Positions 51,901-64,000 of a stretch of DNA of 64,000 bases are shown here, piece after piece. Source of the stretch: Gibbula magus (Eukaryota; Mollusca; Gastropoda; Trochida; Trochidae). The stretch lies in the NCBI GenBank assembly GCA_936450465.1, contig OW388298.1, positions 4,696,035 to 4,760,034 of the forward strand, in the 5' to 3' direction. Each line of letters begins with the position of its first letter. The first letter of the stretch is position 1. The notes under the pieces are model-generated. The model made no database searches and was not told the DNA's origin. It saw only the letters and a list, made by a program, of their open reading frames with translations. The position numbers were made by a program, and so were the translations under genes.

Positions 51901-54900
51901 GTATCCTTCTAACTAACAGAGTACAACTCGCCAGGGATCTTATTATGTATCCTTCTAACTAACAGAGTACAACTCGACAGGGATCTTATCATGTATCCTT
52001 CTAACTAACAGAGTACAACTCGACAGGGATCTTATCATGTATCCTTCTAACTAACAGAGTACAACTCGCCAGGTATCTTATCATGTATCCTTCTAACTAA
52101 CAGAGTACAACTCGACAGGGATCTTATCATGTATCCTTCTAACTAACAGAGTACAACTCGCCAGGGATCTTATCATGTATCCTTCTAACTAACAGAGTAC
52201 AACTCGCCAGGGATCTTATCATGTATCCTTCTAACTAACAGAGTACAACTCGACAGGGATCTTATCGTGTATCCTTCTAACTAACAGAGTACAACTCGCC
52301 AGGGATCTTATCGTGTATCCTTCTAACTAACAGAGTACAACTCGCCAGGGATCTTATTATGTATCCTTCTAACTAACAGAGTACAACTCGACAGGGATCT
52401 TATCGTGTATCCTTCTAACTAACAGAGTACAACTCGCCAGGGATCTTATTATGTATCCTTCTAACTAACAGAGTACAACTCGCCAGGGATCTTATTATGT
52501 ATCCTTCTAACTAACAGAGTACAACTCGACAGGGATCTTATCATGTATCCTTCTAACTAACAGAGTACAACTCGCCAGGGATCTTATTATGTATCCTTCT
52601 AACTAACAGAGTACAACTCGACAGGGATCTTATTATGTATCCTTCTAACTAACAGAGTACATCTCGCCAGGGATCTTATTATGTATCCTTCTAACTAACA
52701 GAGTACAACTCGCCAGGGATCTTATTATGTATCCTTCTAACTAACAGAGTACAACTCGACAGGGATCTTATTATGTATCCTTCTAACTAACAGAGTACAA
52801 CTCGACAGGGATCTTATCATGTATCCTTCTAACTAACAGAGTACAACTCGACAGGGATCTTATCATGTATCCTTCTAACTAACAGAGTACAACTCGACAG
52901 GTATCTTATCATGTATCCTTCTAACTAACAGAGTACAACTCGACAGGGATCTTATCATGTATCCTTCTAACTAACAGAGTACAACTCGCCAGGGATCTTA
53001 TCATGTATCCTTCTAACTAACAGAGTACAACTCGACAGGGATCTTATCATGTATCCTTCTAACTAACAGAGTACAACTCGACAGGGATCTTATCGTGTAT
53101 CCTTCTAACTAACAGAGTACAACTCGCCAGGGATCTTATTATGTATCCTTCTAACTAACAGAGTACAACTCGACAGGGATCTTATCGTGTATCCTTCTAA
53201 CTAACAGAGTACAACTCGACAGGGATCTTATTATGTATCCTTCTAACTAACAGAGTACAACTCGACAGGGATCTTATCATGTATCCTTCTAACTAACAGA
53301 GTACAACTCGCCAGGGATCTTATTATGTATCCTTCTAACTAACAGAGTACAACTCGACAGGGATCTTATCATGTATCCTTCTAACTAACAGAGTACAACT
53401 CGCCAGGGATCTTATTATGTATCCTTCTAACTAACAGAGTACAACTCGACAGGGATCTTATTATGTATCCTTCTAACTAACAGAGTACATCTCGCCAGGG
53501 ATCTTATTATGTATCCTTCTAACTAACAGAGTACAACTCGCCAGGGATCTTATTATGTATCCTTCTAACTAACAGAGTACAACTCGACAGGGATCTTATT
53601 ATGTATCCTTCTAACTAACAGAGTACAACTCGACAGGGATCTTATCATGTATCCTTCTAACTAACAGAGTACAACTCGACAGGGATCTTATCATGTATCC
53701 TTCTAACTAACAGAGTACAACTCGCCAGGTATCTTATCATGTATCCTTCTAACTAACAGAGTACAACTCGACAGGGATCTTATCATGTATCCTTCTAACT
53801 AACAGAGTACAACTCGCCAGGGATCTTATCATGTATCCTTCTAACTAACAGAGTACAACTCGACAGGGATCTTATCATGTATCCTTCTAACTAACAGAGT
53901 ACAACTCGACAGGGATCTTATCGTGTATCCTTCTAACTAACAGAGTACAACTCGCCAGGGATCTTATTATGTATCCTTCTAACTAACAGAGTACAACTCG
54001 ACAGGGATCTTATCGTGTATCCTTCTAACTAACAGAGTACAACTCGACAGGGATCTTATTATGTATCCTTCTAACTAACAGAGTACAACTCGACAGGGAT
54101 CTTATCATGTATCCTTCTAACTAACAGAGTTCAACTCGCCAGGGATCTTATTATGTATCCTTCTAACTAACAGAGTACAACTCGACAGGGATCTTATCAT
54201 GTATCCTTCTAACTAACAGAGTACAACTCGACAGGGATCTTATCATGTATCCTTCTAACTAACAGAGTACAACTCGCCAGGGATCTTATTATGTATCCTT
54301 CTAACTAACAGAGTACAACTCGACAGGGATCTTATCGTGTATCCTTCTAACTAACAGAGTACAACTCGCCAGGGATCTTATTATGTATCCTTCTAACTAA
54401 CAGAGTACAACTCGACAGGGATCTTATCATGTATCCTTCTAACTAACAGAGTACAACTCGACAGGGATCTTATCATGTATCCTTCTAACTAACAGAGTAC
54501 AACTCGCCAGGTATCTTATCATGTATCCTTCTAACTAACAGAGTACAACTCGACAGGGATCTTATCATGTATCCTTCTAACTAACAGAGTACAACTCGCC
54601 AGGGATCTTATCATGTATCCTTCTAACTAACAGAGTACAACTCGACAGGGATCTTATCATGTATCCTTCTAACTAACAGAGTACAACTCGACAGGGATCT
54701 TATCGTGTATCCTTCTAACTAACAGAGTACAACTCGCCAGGGATCTTATTATGTATCCTTCTAACTAACAGAGTACAACTCGACAGGGATCTTATCGTGT
54801 ATCCTTCTAACTAACAGAGTACAACTCGCCAGGGATCTTATTATGTATCCTTCTAACTAACAGAGTACAACTCGCCAGGGATCTTATTATGTACCCTCCT

Positions 54901-56299
54901 AACTAACAGAGTACATCTCGCCAGGGATCTTATTATGTATCCTTCTAACTAACAGAGTACAACTCGCCAGGGATCTTATTATGTATTCTTCTAACTAACA
55001 GAGTACAACTCGACAGGGATCTTATTATGTATCCTTCTAACTAACAGAGTACAACTCGCCAGGGATCTTATTATGTATCCTTCTAACTAACAGAGTACAA
55101 CTCGACAGGGATCTTATCATGTATCCTTCTAACTAACAGAGTACAACTCGCCAGGGATCTTATTATGTATCCTTCTAACTTACAGAGTACAACTCGACAG
55201 GGATCTTATCATGTATCCTTCTAACTAACAGAGTACAACTCGACAGGGATCTTATCATGTATCCTTCTAACTAACAGAGTACAACTCGCCAGGGATCTTA
55301 TTATGTATCCTTCTAACTAACAGAGTACAACTCGACAGGGATCTTATCATGTATCCTTCTAACTAACAGAGTACAACTCGACAGGGATCTTATTATGTAT
55401 CCTTCTAACTAACAGAGTACAACTCGACAGGGATCTTATCATGTATCCTTCTAACTAACAGAGTACAACTCGCCAGGGATCTTATCATGTATCCTTCTAA
55501 CTAACAGAGTACAACTCGACAGGGATCTTATCATGTATCCTTCTAACTAACAGAGTACAACTCGACAGGGATCTTATCATGTATCCTTCTAACTAACAGA
55601 GTACAACTCGACCGGGATCTTATTATGTATCCTTCTAACTAACAGAGTACAACTCGACAGGGATCTTATTATGTATCTTTCTAACTAACAGAGTACAACT
55701 CGCCAGGGATCTTATTATGTATCCTTCTAACTAACAGAGTACAACTCGACAGGGATCTTATTATGTATCCTTCTAACTAACAGAGTACAACTCGACAGGG
55801 ATCTTATCATGTATCCTTCTAACTAACAGAGTACAACTCGACAGGGATCTTATCATGTATCCTTCTAACTAACAGAGTACAACTCGCCAGGGATCTTATT
55901 ATGTATCCTTCTAACTAACAGAGTACAACTCGCCAGGGATCTTATCATGTATCCTTCTAACTAACAGAGTACAACTCGCCAGGGATCTTATCGTGTATCC
56001 TTCTAACTAACAGAGTACAACTCGCCAGGGATCTTATTATGTATCCTTCTAACTAACAGAGTACAACTCGACAGGGATCTTATCATGTATCCTTCTAACT
56101 AACAGAGTACAACTCGCCAGGGATCTTATTATGTATCCTTCTAACTAACAGAGTACAACTCGCCAGGGATCTTATCATGTATCCTTCTAACTAACAGAGT
56201 ACAACTCGACAGGGATCTTATCGTGTATCCTTCTAACTAACAGAGTACAACTCGACAGGGATCTTATCATGTATCCTTCTAACTAACAGAGTACAACTC

Positions 56300-59200
56300 G
56301 CCAGGTATCTTATCATGTATCCTTCTAAATAACAGAGTACAACTCGACAGGGATCTTATCATGTATCCTTCTAACTAACAGAGTACAACTCGCCAGGGAT
56401 CTTATCATGTATCCTTCTAACTAACAGAGTACAACTCGACAGGGATCTTATCATGTATCCTTCTAACTAACAGAGTACAACTCGACAGGGATCTTATCGT
56501 GTATCCTTCTAACTAACAGAGTACAACTCGCCAGGGATCTTATTATGTATCCTTCTAACTAACAGAGTACAACTCGACAGGGATCTTATCGTGTATCCTT
56601 CTAACTAACAGAGTACAACTCGCCAGGGATCTTATTATGTATCCTTCTAACTAACAGAGTACAACTCGCCAGGGATCTTATTATGTATCCTTCTAACTAA
56701 CAGAGTACAACTCGCCAGGGATCTTATTATGTATCCTTCTAACTAACAGAGTACAACTCGACAGGGATCTTATTATGTATCCTTCTAACTAACAGAGTAC
56801 ATCTCGCCAGGGATCTTATTATGTATCCTTCTAACTAACAGAGTACAACTCGCCAGGGATCTTATTATGTATTCTTCTAACTAACAGAGTACAACTCGAC
56901 AGGGATCTTATTATGTATCCTTCTAACTAACAGAGTACAACTCGCCAGGGATCTTATTATGTATCCTTCTAACTAACAGAGTACAACTCGACAGGGATCT
57001 TATCATGTATCCTTCTAACTAACAGAGTACAACTCGCCAGGGATCTTATTATGTATCCTTCTAACTAACAGAGTACAACTCGACAGGGATCTTATCATGT
57101 ATCCTTCTAACTAACAGAGTACAACTCGACAGGGATCTTATCATGTATCCTTCTAACTAACAGAGTACAACTCGCCAGGGATCTTATTATGTATCCTTCT
57201 AACTAACAGAGTACAACTCGACAGGGATCTTATCATGTATCCTTCTAACTAACAGAGTACAACTCGCCAGGGATCTTATTATGTATCCTTCTAACTAACA
57301 GAGTACAACTCGACAGGGATCTTATCGTGTATCCTTCTAACTAACAGAGTACAACTCGACAGGGATCTTATCATGTATCCTTCTAACTAACAGAGTACAA
57401 CTCGCCAGGGATCTTATTATGTATCCTTCTAACTAACAGAGTACAACTCGCCAGGGATCTTATCATGTATCCTTCTAACTAACAGAGTACAACTCGCCAG
57501 GGATCTTATTATGTATCCTTCTAACAAACAGAGTACAACTCGACAGGGATCTTATCATGTATCCTTCTAACTAACAGAGTACAACTCGCCAGGGATCTTA
57601 TCATGTATCCTTCTAACTAACAGAGTACAACTCGACAGGGATCTTATTATGTATCCTTCTAACTAACAGAGTACAACTCGCCAGGGATCTTATTATGTAT
57701 CCTTCTAACTAACAGAGTACAACTCGACAGGGATCTTATCATGTATCCTTCTAACTAACAGAGTACAACTCGACAGGGATCTTATTATGTATCATTCTAA
57801 CTAACAGAGTACAACTCGACAGGGATCTTATCATGTATCCTTCTAACTAACAGAGTACAACTCGACAGGGATCTTATTATGTATCCTTCTAACTAACAGA
57901 GTACAACTCGCCAGGGATCTTATCATGTATCCTTCTAACTAACAGAGTACAACTCGCAAGGGATTTTATTATGTATCCTTCTAACTAACAGAGTACAACT
58001 CGACAGGGATCTTATCATGTATCCTTCTAACTAACAGAGTACAACTCGCCAGGTATCTTATCATGTATCCTTCTAAATAACAGAGTACAACTCGACAGGG
58101 ATCTTATCATGTATCCTTCTAACTAACAGAGTACAACTCGCCAGGGATCTTATCATGTATCCTTCTAACTAACAGAGTACAACTCGACAGGGATCTTATC
58201 ATGTATCCTTCTAACTAACAGAGTACAACTCGACAGGGATCTTATCGTGTATCCTTCTAACTAACAGAGTACAACTCGCCAGGGATCTTATTATGTATCC
58301 TTCTAACTAACAGAGTACAACTCGACAGGGATCTTATCGTGTATCCTTCTAACTAACAGAGTACAACTCGCCAGGGATCTTATTATGTATCCTTCTAACT
58401 AACAGAGTACAACTCGCCAGGGATCTTATTATGTATCCTTCTAACTAACAGAGTACAACTCGCCAGGGATCTTATTATGTATCCTTCTAACTAACAGAGT
58501 ACAACTCGACAGGGATCTTATTATGTATCCTTCTAACTAACAGAGTACATCTCGCCAGGGATCTTATTATGTATCCTTCTAACTAACAGAGTACAACTCG
58601 CCAGGGATCTTATTATGTATCCTTCTAACTAACAGAGTACAACTCGACAGGGATCTTATTATGTATCCTTCTAACTAACAGAGTACAACTCGCCAGGGAT
58701 CTTATTATGTATCCTTCTAACTAACAGAGTACAACTCGACAGGGATCTTATCATGTATCCTTCTAACTAACAGAGTACAACTCGCCAGGGATCTTATTAT
58801 GTATCCTTCTAACTAACAGAGTACAACTCGACAGGGATCTTATCATGTATCCTTCTAACTAACAGAGTACAACTCGACAGGGATCTTATCATGTATCCTT
58901 CTAACTAACAGAGTACAACTCGCCAGGGATCTTATTATGTATCCTTCTAACTAACAGAGTACAACTCGACAGGGATCTTATCATGTATCCTTCTAACTAA
59001 CAGAGTACAACTCGCCAGGGATCTTATTATGTATCCTTCTAACTAACAGAGTACAACTCGACAGGGATCTTATCGTGTATCCTTCTAACTAACAGAGTAC
59101 AACTCGACAGGGATCTTATCATGTATCCTTCTAACTAACAGAGTACAACTCGCCAGGGATCTTATTATGTATCCTTCTAACTAACAGAGTACAACTCGCC

Positions 59201-60320
59201 AGGGATCTTATCATGTATCCTTCTAACTAACAGAGTACAACTCGCCAGGGATCTTATTATGTATCCTTCTAACAAACAGAGTACAACTCGACAGGGATCT
59301 TATCATGTATCCTTCTAACTAACAGAGTACAACTCGCCAGGGATCTTATCATGTATCCTTCTAACTAACAGAGTACAACTCGACAGGGATCTTATTATGT
59401 ATCCTTCTAACTAACAGAGTACAACTCTCCAGGGATCTTATTATGTATCCTTCTAACTAACAGAGTACAACTCGACAGGGATCTTATCATGTATCCTTCT
59501 AACTAACAGAGTACAACTCGACAGGGATCTTATTATGTATCATTCTAACTAACAGAGTACAACTCGACAGGGATCTTATCATGTATCCTTCTAACTAACA
59601 GAGTACAACTCGACAGGGATCTTATTATGTATCCTTCTAACTAACAGAGTACAACTCGCCAGGGATCTTATAATGTATCCTTCTAACTAACAGAGTACAA
59701 CTCGCAAGGGATTTTATTATGTATCCTTCTAACTAACAGAGTACAACTCGACAGGGATCTTATCATGTATCCTTCTAACTAACAGAGTACAACTCGCCAG
59801 GTATCTTATCATGTATCCTTCTAAATAACAGAGTACAACTCGACAGGGATCTTATCATGTATCCTTCTAACTAACAGAGTACAACTCGCCAGGGATCTTA
59901 TCATGTATCCTTCTAACTAACAGAGTACAACTCGACAGGGATCTTATCATGTATCCTTCTAACTAACAGAGTACAACTCGACAGGGATCTTATCGTGTAT
60001 CCTTCTAACTAACAAAGTACAACTCGCCAGGGATCTTATCATGTATCCTTCTAACTAACAGAGTACAACTCGACAGGGATCTTATCGTGTATCCTTCTAA
60101 CTAACAGAGTACAACTCGCCAGGGATCTTATTATGTATCCTTCTAACTAACAGAGTACAACTCGCCAGGGATCTTATTATGTATCCTTCTAACTAACAGA
60201 GTACAACTCGCCAGGGATCTTATTATGTATCCTTCTAACTAACAGAGTACAACTCGACAGGGATCTTATTATGTATCCTTCTAACTAACAGAGTACATCT
60301 CGCCAGGGATCTTATTATGT
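56300..60320. repeat. 38-monomer (1,748-bp) higher-order repeat, about two and a third copies
   Basis: Markers recur at 1,748 bp: AAATAAC monomer 56327, 58075 and 59823; CATCTCG monomer 56800, 58548 and 60296; AACAAAC monomer 57523 and 59271. The rare markers differ from those of the 38-mer at 28-31 kb, so I treat it as an independent block. Confidence 0.8.
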
Positions 60321-63300
60321 ATCCTTCTAACTAACAGAGTACAACTCGCCAGGGATCTTATTATGTATCCTTCTAACTAACAGAGTACAACTCGACAGGG
60401 ATCTTATTATGTATCCTTCTAACTAACAGAGTACAACTCGCCAGGGATCTTATTATGTATCCTTCTAACTAACAGAGTACAACTCGACAGGGATCTTATC
60501 ATGTATCCTTCTAACTAACAGAGTACAACTCGCCAGGGATCTTATTATGTATCCTTCTAACTAACAGAGTACAACTCGCCAGGGATCTTATCATGTATCC
60601 TTCTAACTAACAGAGTACAACTCGACAGGGATCTTATCATGTATCCTTCTAACTAACAGAGTACAACTCGACAGGGATCTTATCATGTATCCTTCTAACT
60701 AACAGAGTACAACTCGCCAGGGATCTTATTATGTACCCTTCTAACTAACAGAGTACAACTCGACAGGGCTCTTCTCATGTATCCTTCTAACTAACAGAGT
60801 ACAACTCGCCAGGGATCTTATTATGTATCCTTCTAACTAACAGAGTACAACTCGCCAGGGATCTTATTATGTATCCTTCTAACTAACAGAGTACAACTCG
60901 ACAGGGATCTTATTATGTATCCTTCTAACTAACAGAGTACAACTCGACAGGGATCTTATCATGTATCCTTCTAACTAACAGAGTACAACTCGACAGGGAT
61001 CTTATCATGTATCCTTCTAACTAACAGAGTACAACTCGCCAGGGATCTTATTATGTATCCTTCTAACTAACAGAGTACAACTCGCCAGGGATCTTATCAT
61101 GTATCCTTCTAACTAACAGAGTACAACTCGCCAGGGATCTTATTATGTATCCTTCTAACAAACAGAGTACAACTCGACAGGGATCTTATCATGTATCCTT
61201 CTAACTAACAGAGTACAACTCGCCAGGGATCTTATCATGTATCCTTCTAACTAACAGAGTACAACTCGACAGGGATCTTATTATGTATCCTTCTAACTAA
61301 CAGAGTACAACTCGCCAGGGATCTTATTATGTATCCTTCTAACTAACAGAGTACAACTCGACAGGGATCTTATCATGTATCCTTCTAACTAACAGAGTAC
61401 AACTCGACAGGGATCTTATTATGTATCCTTCTAACTAACAGAGTACAACTCGACAGGGATCTTATCATGTATCCTTCTAACTAACAGAGTACAACTCGAC
61501 AGGGATCTTATTATGTATCCTTCTAACTAACAGAGTACAACTCGCCAGGGATCTTATAATGTATCCTTCTAACTAACAGAGTACAACTCGCCAGGGATTT
61601 TATTATGTATCCTTCTAACTAACAGAGTACAACTCGACAGGGATCTTATTATGCATCCTTCTAACTAACAGAGTACATCTCGACAGGGATCTTATCATGT
61701 ATCCTTCTAACTAACAGAGTACAACTCGCCAGGGATCGTATCATGTATCCTTCTAACTAACAGAGTACAACTCGACAGGGATCTTATCATGTATCCTTCT
61801 AACTAACAGAGTACAACTCGACAGGGATCTTCTCATGTATCCTTCTAACTAACAGAGTACAACTCGACAGGGATCTTATCATGTATCCTTCTAACTAACA
61901 GAGTAAAACTCGACAGGGATCTTATTATGTATCCTTCTAACTAACAGAGTACAACTCGACAGGGATCTTATCATGTATCCTTCTAACTAACAGAGTACAA
62001 CTCGACAGGGATCTTATCATGTATCCTTCTAACTAACAGAGTACAACTCGACAGGGATCTTATCATGTATCCTTCTAACTAACAGGGTACAACTCGACAG
62101 GGATCTTCTCATGTATCCTTCTAACTAACAGAGTACAACTCGACAGGGATCTTATTATGTATCCTTCTAACTAACAGAGTACAACTCGCCAGGGATCTTA
62201 TTATGTATCCTTCTAACTAACAGAGTACAACTCGACAGGTATTTTATTATGTATCCTTCTAACTAACAGAGTACAACTCGACAGGGATCTTATCATGTAT
62301 CCTTCTATCTAACAGAGTACAACTCGACAGGGATCTTATCATGTATCCTTCTAACTAACAGAGTACAACTCGCCAGGGATCTTATTATGTATCCTTCTAA
62401 CTAACAGAGTACAACTCGCCAGGGATCTTATCATGTATCCTTCAAACTAACAGAGTACAACTCGCCAGGGATCTTATTATGTATCCTTCTAACAAACAGA
62501 GTACAACTCGCCAGGGATCTTATAATGTATCCTTCTAACTAACAGAGTACAACTCGCCAGGGATTTTATTATGTATCCTTCTAACTAACAGAGTACAACT
62601 CGACAGGGATCTTATTATGCATCCTTCTAACTAACAGAGTACAACTCGACAGGGATCTTATCATGTATCCTTCTAACTAACAGAGTACAACTCGCCAGGG
62701 ATCTTATCATGTATCCTTCTAACTAACAGAGTACAACTCGACAGGGATCTTATCATGTATCCTTCTAACTAACAGAGTACAACTCGACAGGGATCTTCTC
62801 ATGTATCCTTCTAACTAACAGAGTACAACTCGACAGGGATCTTATCATATATCCTTCTAACTAACAGAGTACAACTCGACAGGGATCTTATTATGTATCC
62901 TTCTAACTAACAGAGTACAACTCGACAGGGATCTTATCATGTATCCTTCTAACTAACAGAGTACAACTCGACAGGGATCTTATCATGTATCCTTCTAACT
63001 AACAGAGTACAACTCGACAGGGATCTTATCATGTATCCTTCTAACTAACAGAGTACAACTCGACAGGGATCTTCTCATGTATCCTTCTAACTAACAGAGT
63101 ACAACTCGACAGGGATCTTATTATGTATCCTTCTAACTAACAGAGTACAACTCGACAGGGATCTTATTATGTATCCTTCTAACTAACAGAGTACAACTCG
63201 ACAGGGATCTTATTATGTATCCTTCTAACTAACAGAGTACAACTCGCCAGGGATCTTATCATGTATCCTTCTATCTAACAGAGTACAACTCGACAGGGAT

Positions 63301-64000
63301 CTTATCATGTATCCTTCTAACTAACAGAGTACAACTCGCCAGGGATCTTATTATGTATCCTTCTAACTAACAGAGTACAACTCGCCAGGGATCTTATCAT
63401 GTAGCCTTCAAACTAACAGAGTACAACTCGCCAGGCATCTTATTATGTATCCTTCTAACAAACAGAGTACAACTCGACAGGGATCTTATCATGTATCCTT
63501 CTAACTAACAGAGTACAACTCGCCAGGGATCTTATCATGTATCCTTCTAACTAACAGAGTACAACTCGACAGGGATCTTATTATGTATCCTTCTAACTAA
63601 CAGAGTACAACTCGCCAGGGATCTTATTATGTATCCTTCTAACTAACAGAGTACAACTCGACAGGGATCTTATCATGTATCCTTCTAACTAACAGAGTAC
63701 AACTCGACAGGGATCTTATTATGTATCCTTCTAACTAACAGAGTACAACTCGACAGGGATCTTATCATGTATCCTTCTAACTAACAGAGTACAACTCGAC
63801 AGGGATCTTATTATGTATCCTTCTAACTAACAGAGTACAACTCGCCAGGGATCTTATTATGTATCCTTCTAACTAACAGAGTACAACTCGCCAGGGATTT
63901 TATTATGTATCCTTCTAACTAACAGAGTACAACTCGACAGGGATCTTATTATGTATCCTTCTAACTAACAGAGTACAACTCGACAGGGATCTTATCATGT

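Larger units (their letters stand above)
8248..64000. repeat. 46-bp satellite array, right segment (about 1,212 monomers)
   Basis: The same 46-bp satellite resumes at monomer position 38, in the orientation of the left segment, and runs off the window end at position 38. Rare-variant markers checked from 8.4 to 63.5 kb all lie at spacings that are exact multiples of 46, so no net indel was detected over about 55.7 kb. The stretch holds no gene, RNA gene or second transposon that I could see. Variation is mostly substitution at a few sites: 21 C/A, 34 T/C, 35 A/G, 40 T/C, 38 T/A, 16 A/T, 7 C/A and 4 T/G/A. Each monomer has one GTAC, one GATC and one CpG, apart from rare substitutions. A centromeric, pericentromeric, subtelomeric or heterochromatic location is plausible but not shown. 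Confidence 0.97.

Noticed and set aside
1..64000. CRISPR array (short regular repeats)
   Set aside because: There are no unique spacers: the whole 46-bp unit repeats. There are no cas genes, and the window is eukaryotic.
1..64000. A repetitive protein gene encoded by the array
   Set aside because: 46 is not divisible by 3, so each frame cycles through all phases. TAA at monomer positions 4-6 on the plus strand, and TTAG/TAA on the minus strand, stop every frame within about 138 bp.
1..64000. CENP-B box or telomeric repeat inside the monomer
   Set aside because: No TTCG-N4-A-N2-CGGG-like motif and no TTAGGG or TTAGG arrays are present. Centromere or telomere function cannot be claimed from this sequence.

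Overview
The window is eukaryotic satellite DNA carrying one LINE retrotransposon. About 58.5 kb of the 64 kb is a single head-to-tail array of a 46-bp monomer, roughly 1,272 copies in one orientation. The only protein-coding DNA is a non-LTR retrotransposon of about 5.5 kb on the minus strand. There are no host genes, tRNA or rRNA genes, or prokaryotic features. A two-ORF LINE with an apurinic/apyrimidinic (APE)-type endonuclease, embedded in a megasatellite, points to an animal genome. The protein style (coiled-coil ORF1 and CR1/L2-like ORF2) would fit a marine invertebrate such as a mollusc, but the species cannot be read from this window.

Layout. 1-2751: satellite, 59.8 monomers. 2752-8247: the LINE, read right to left as 5' UTR (8246-7937), ORF1 (7936-6359), ORF2 (about 6396-2894, broken by one frameshift at about 4480-4489), a short 3' UTR with an AATAAA signal, and a (TC)10 tail. 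8248-64000: satellite, about 1,212 monomers. Satellite phase is kept across the LINE: the left array stops at monomer position 37 and the right array resumes at position 38. The insertion therefore removed or added no partial monomer.

Inside the satellite, two linked diagnostic sites (21 C/A and 34 T/C) split most monomers into two subtypes. Rarer marker variants show that the array grew by repeated block duplications. The marker shifts I measured are all exact multiples of 46 bp, with blocks of 10, 16, 33-42, 46, 49, 50, 54 and 66 monomers. Marker sets change along the array, giving about five zones: up to 27.8 kb, 27.8-31.6, 31.6-35, 35-49 and 49-64 kb. This is the pattern expected from unequal exchange or block amplification.

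The LINE is young or recently active: ORF1 is intact and about 1,170 codons of ORF2 carry a single 1-nt lesion. ORF1 would supply the RNA-binding coiled-coil protein. ORF2 would supply the endonuclease and reverse transcriptase for target-primed reverse transcription. With the frameshift inside the reverse transcriptase, this copy is probably not autonomous. I found no convincing new defence, mobile or regulatory system. The most interesting material is the satellite's block structure, its lack of detected indels, and the LINE junctions.
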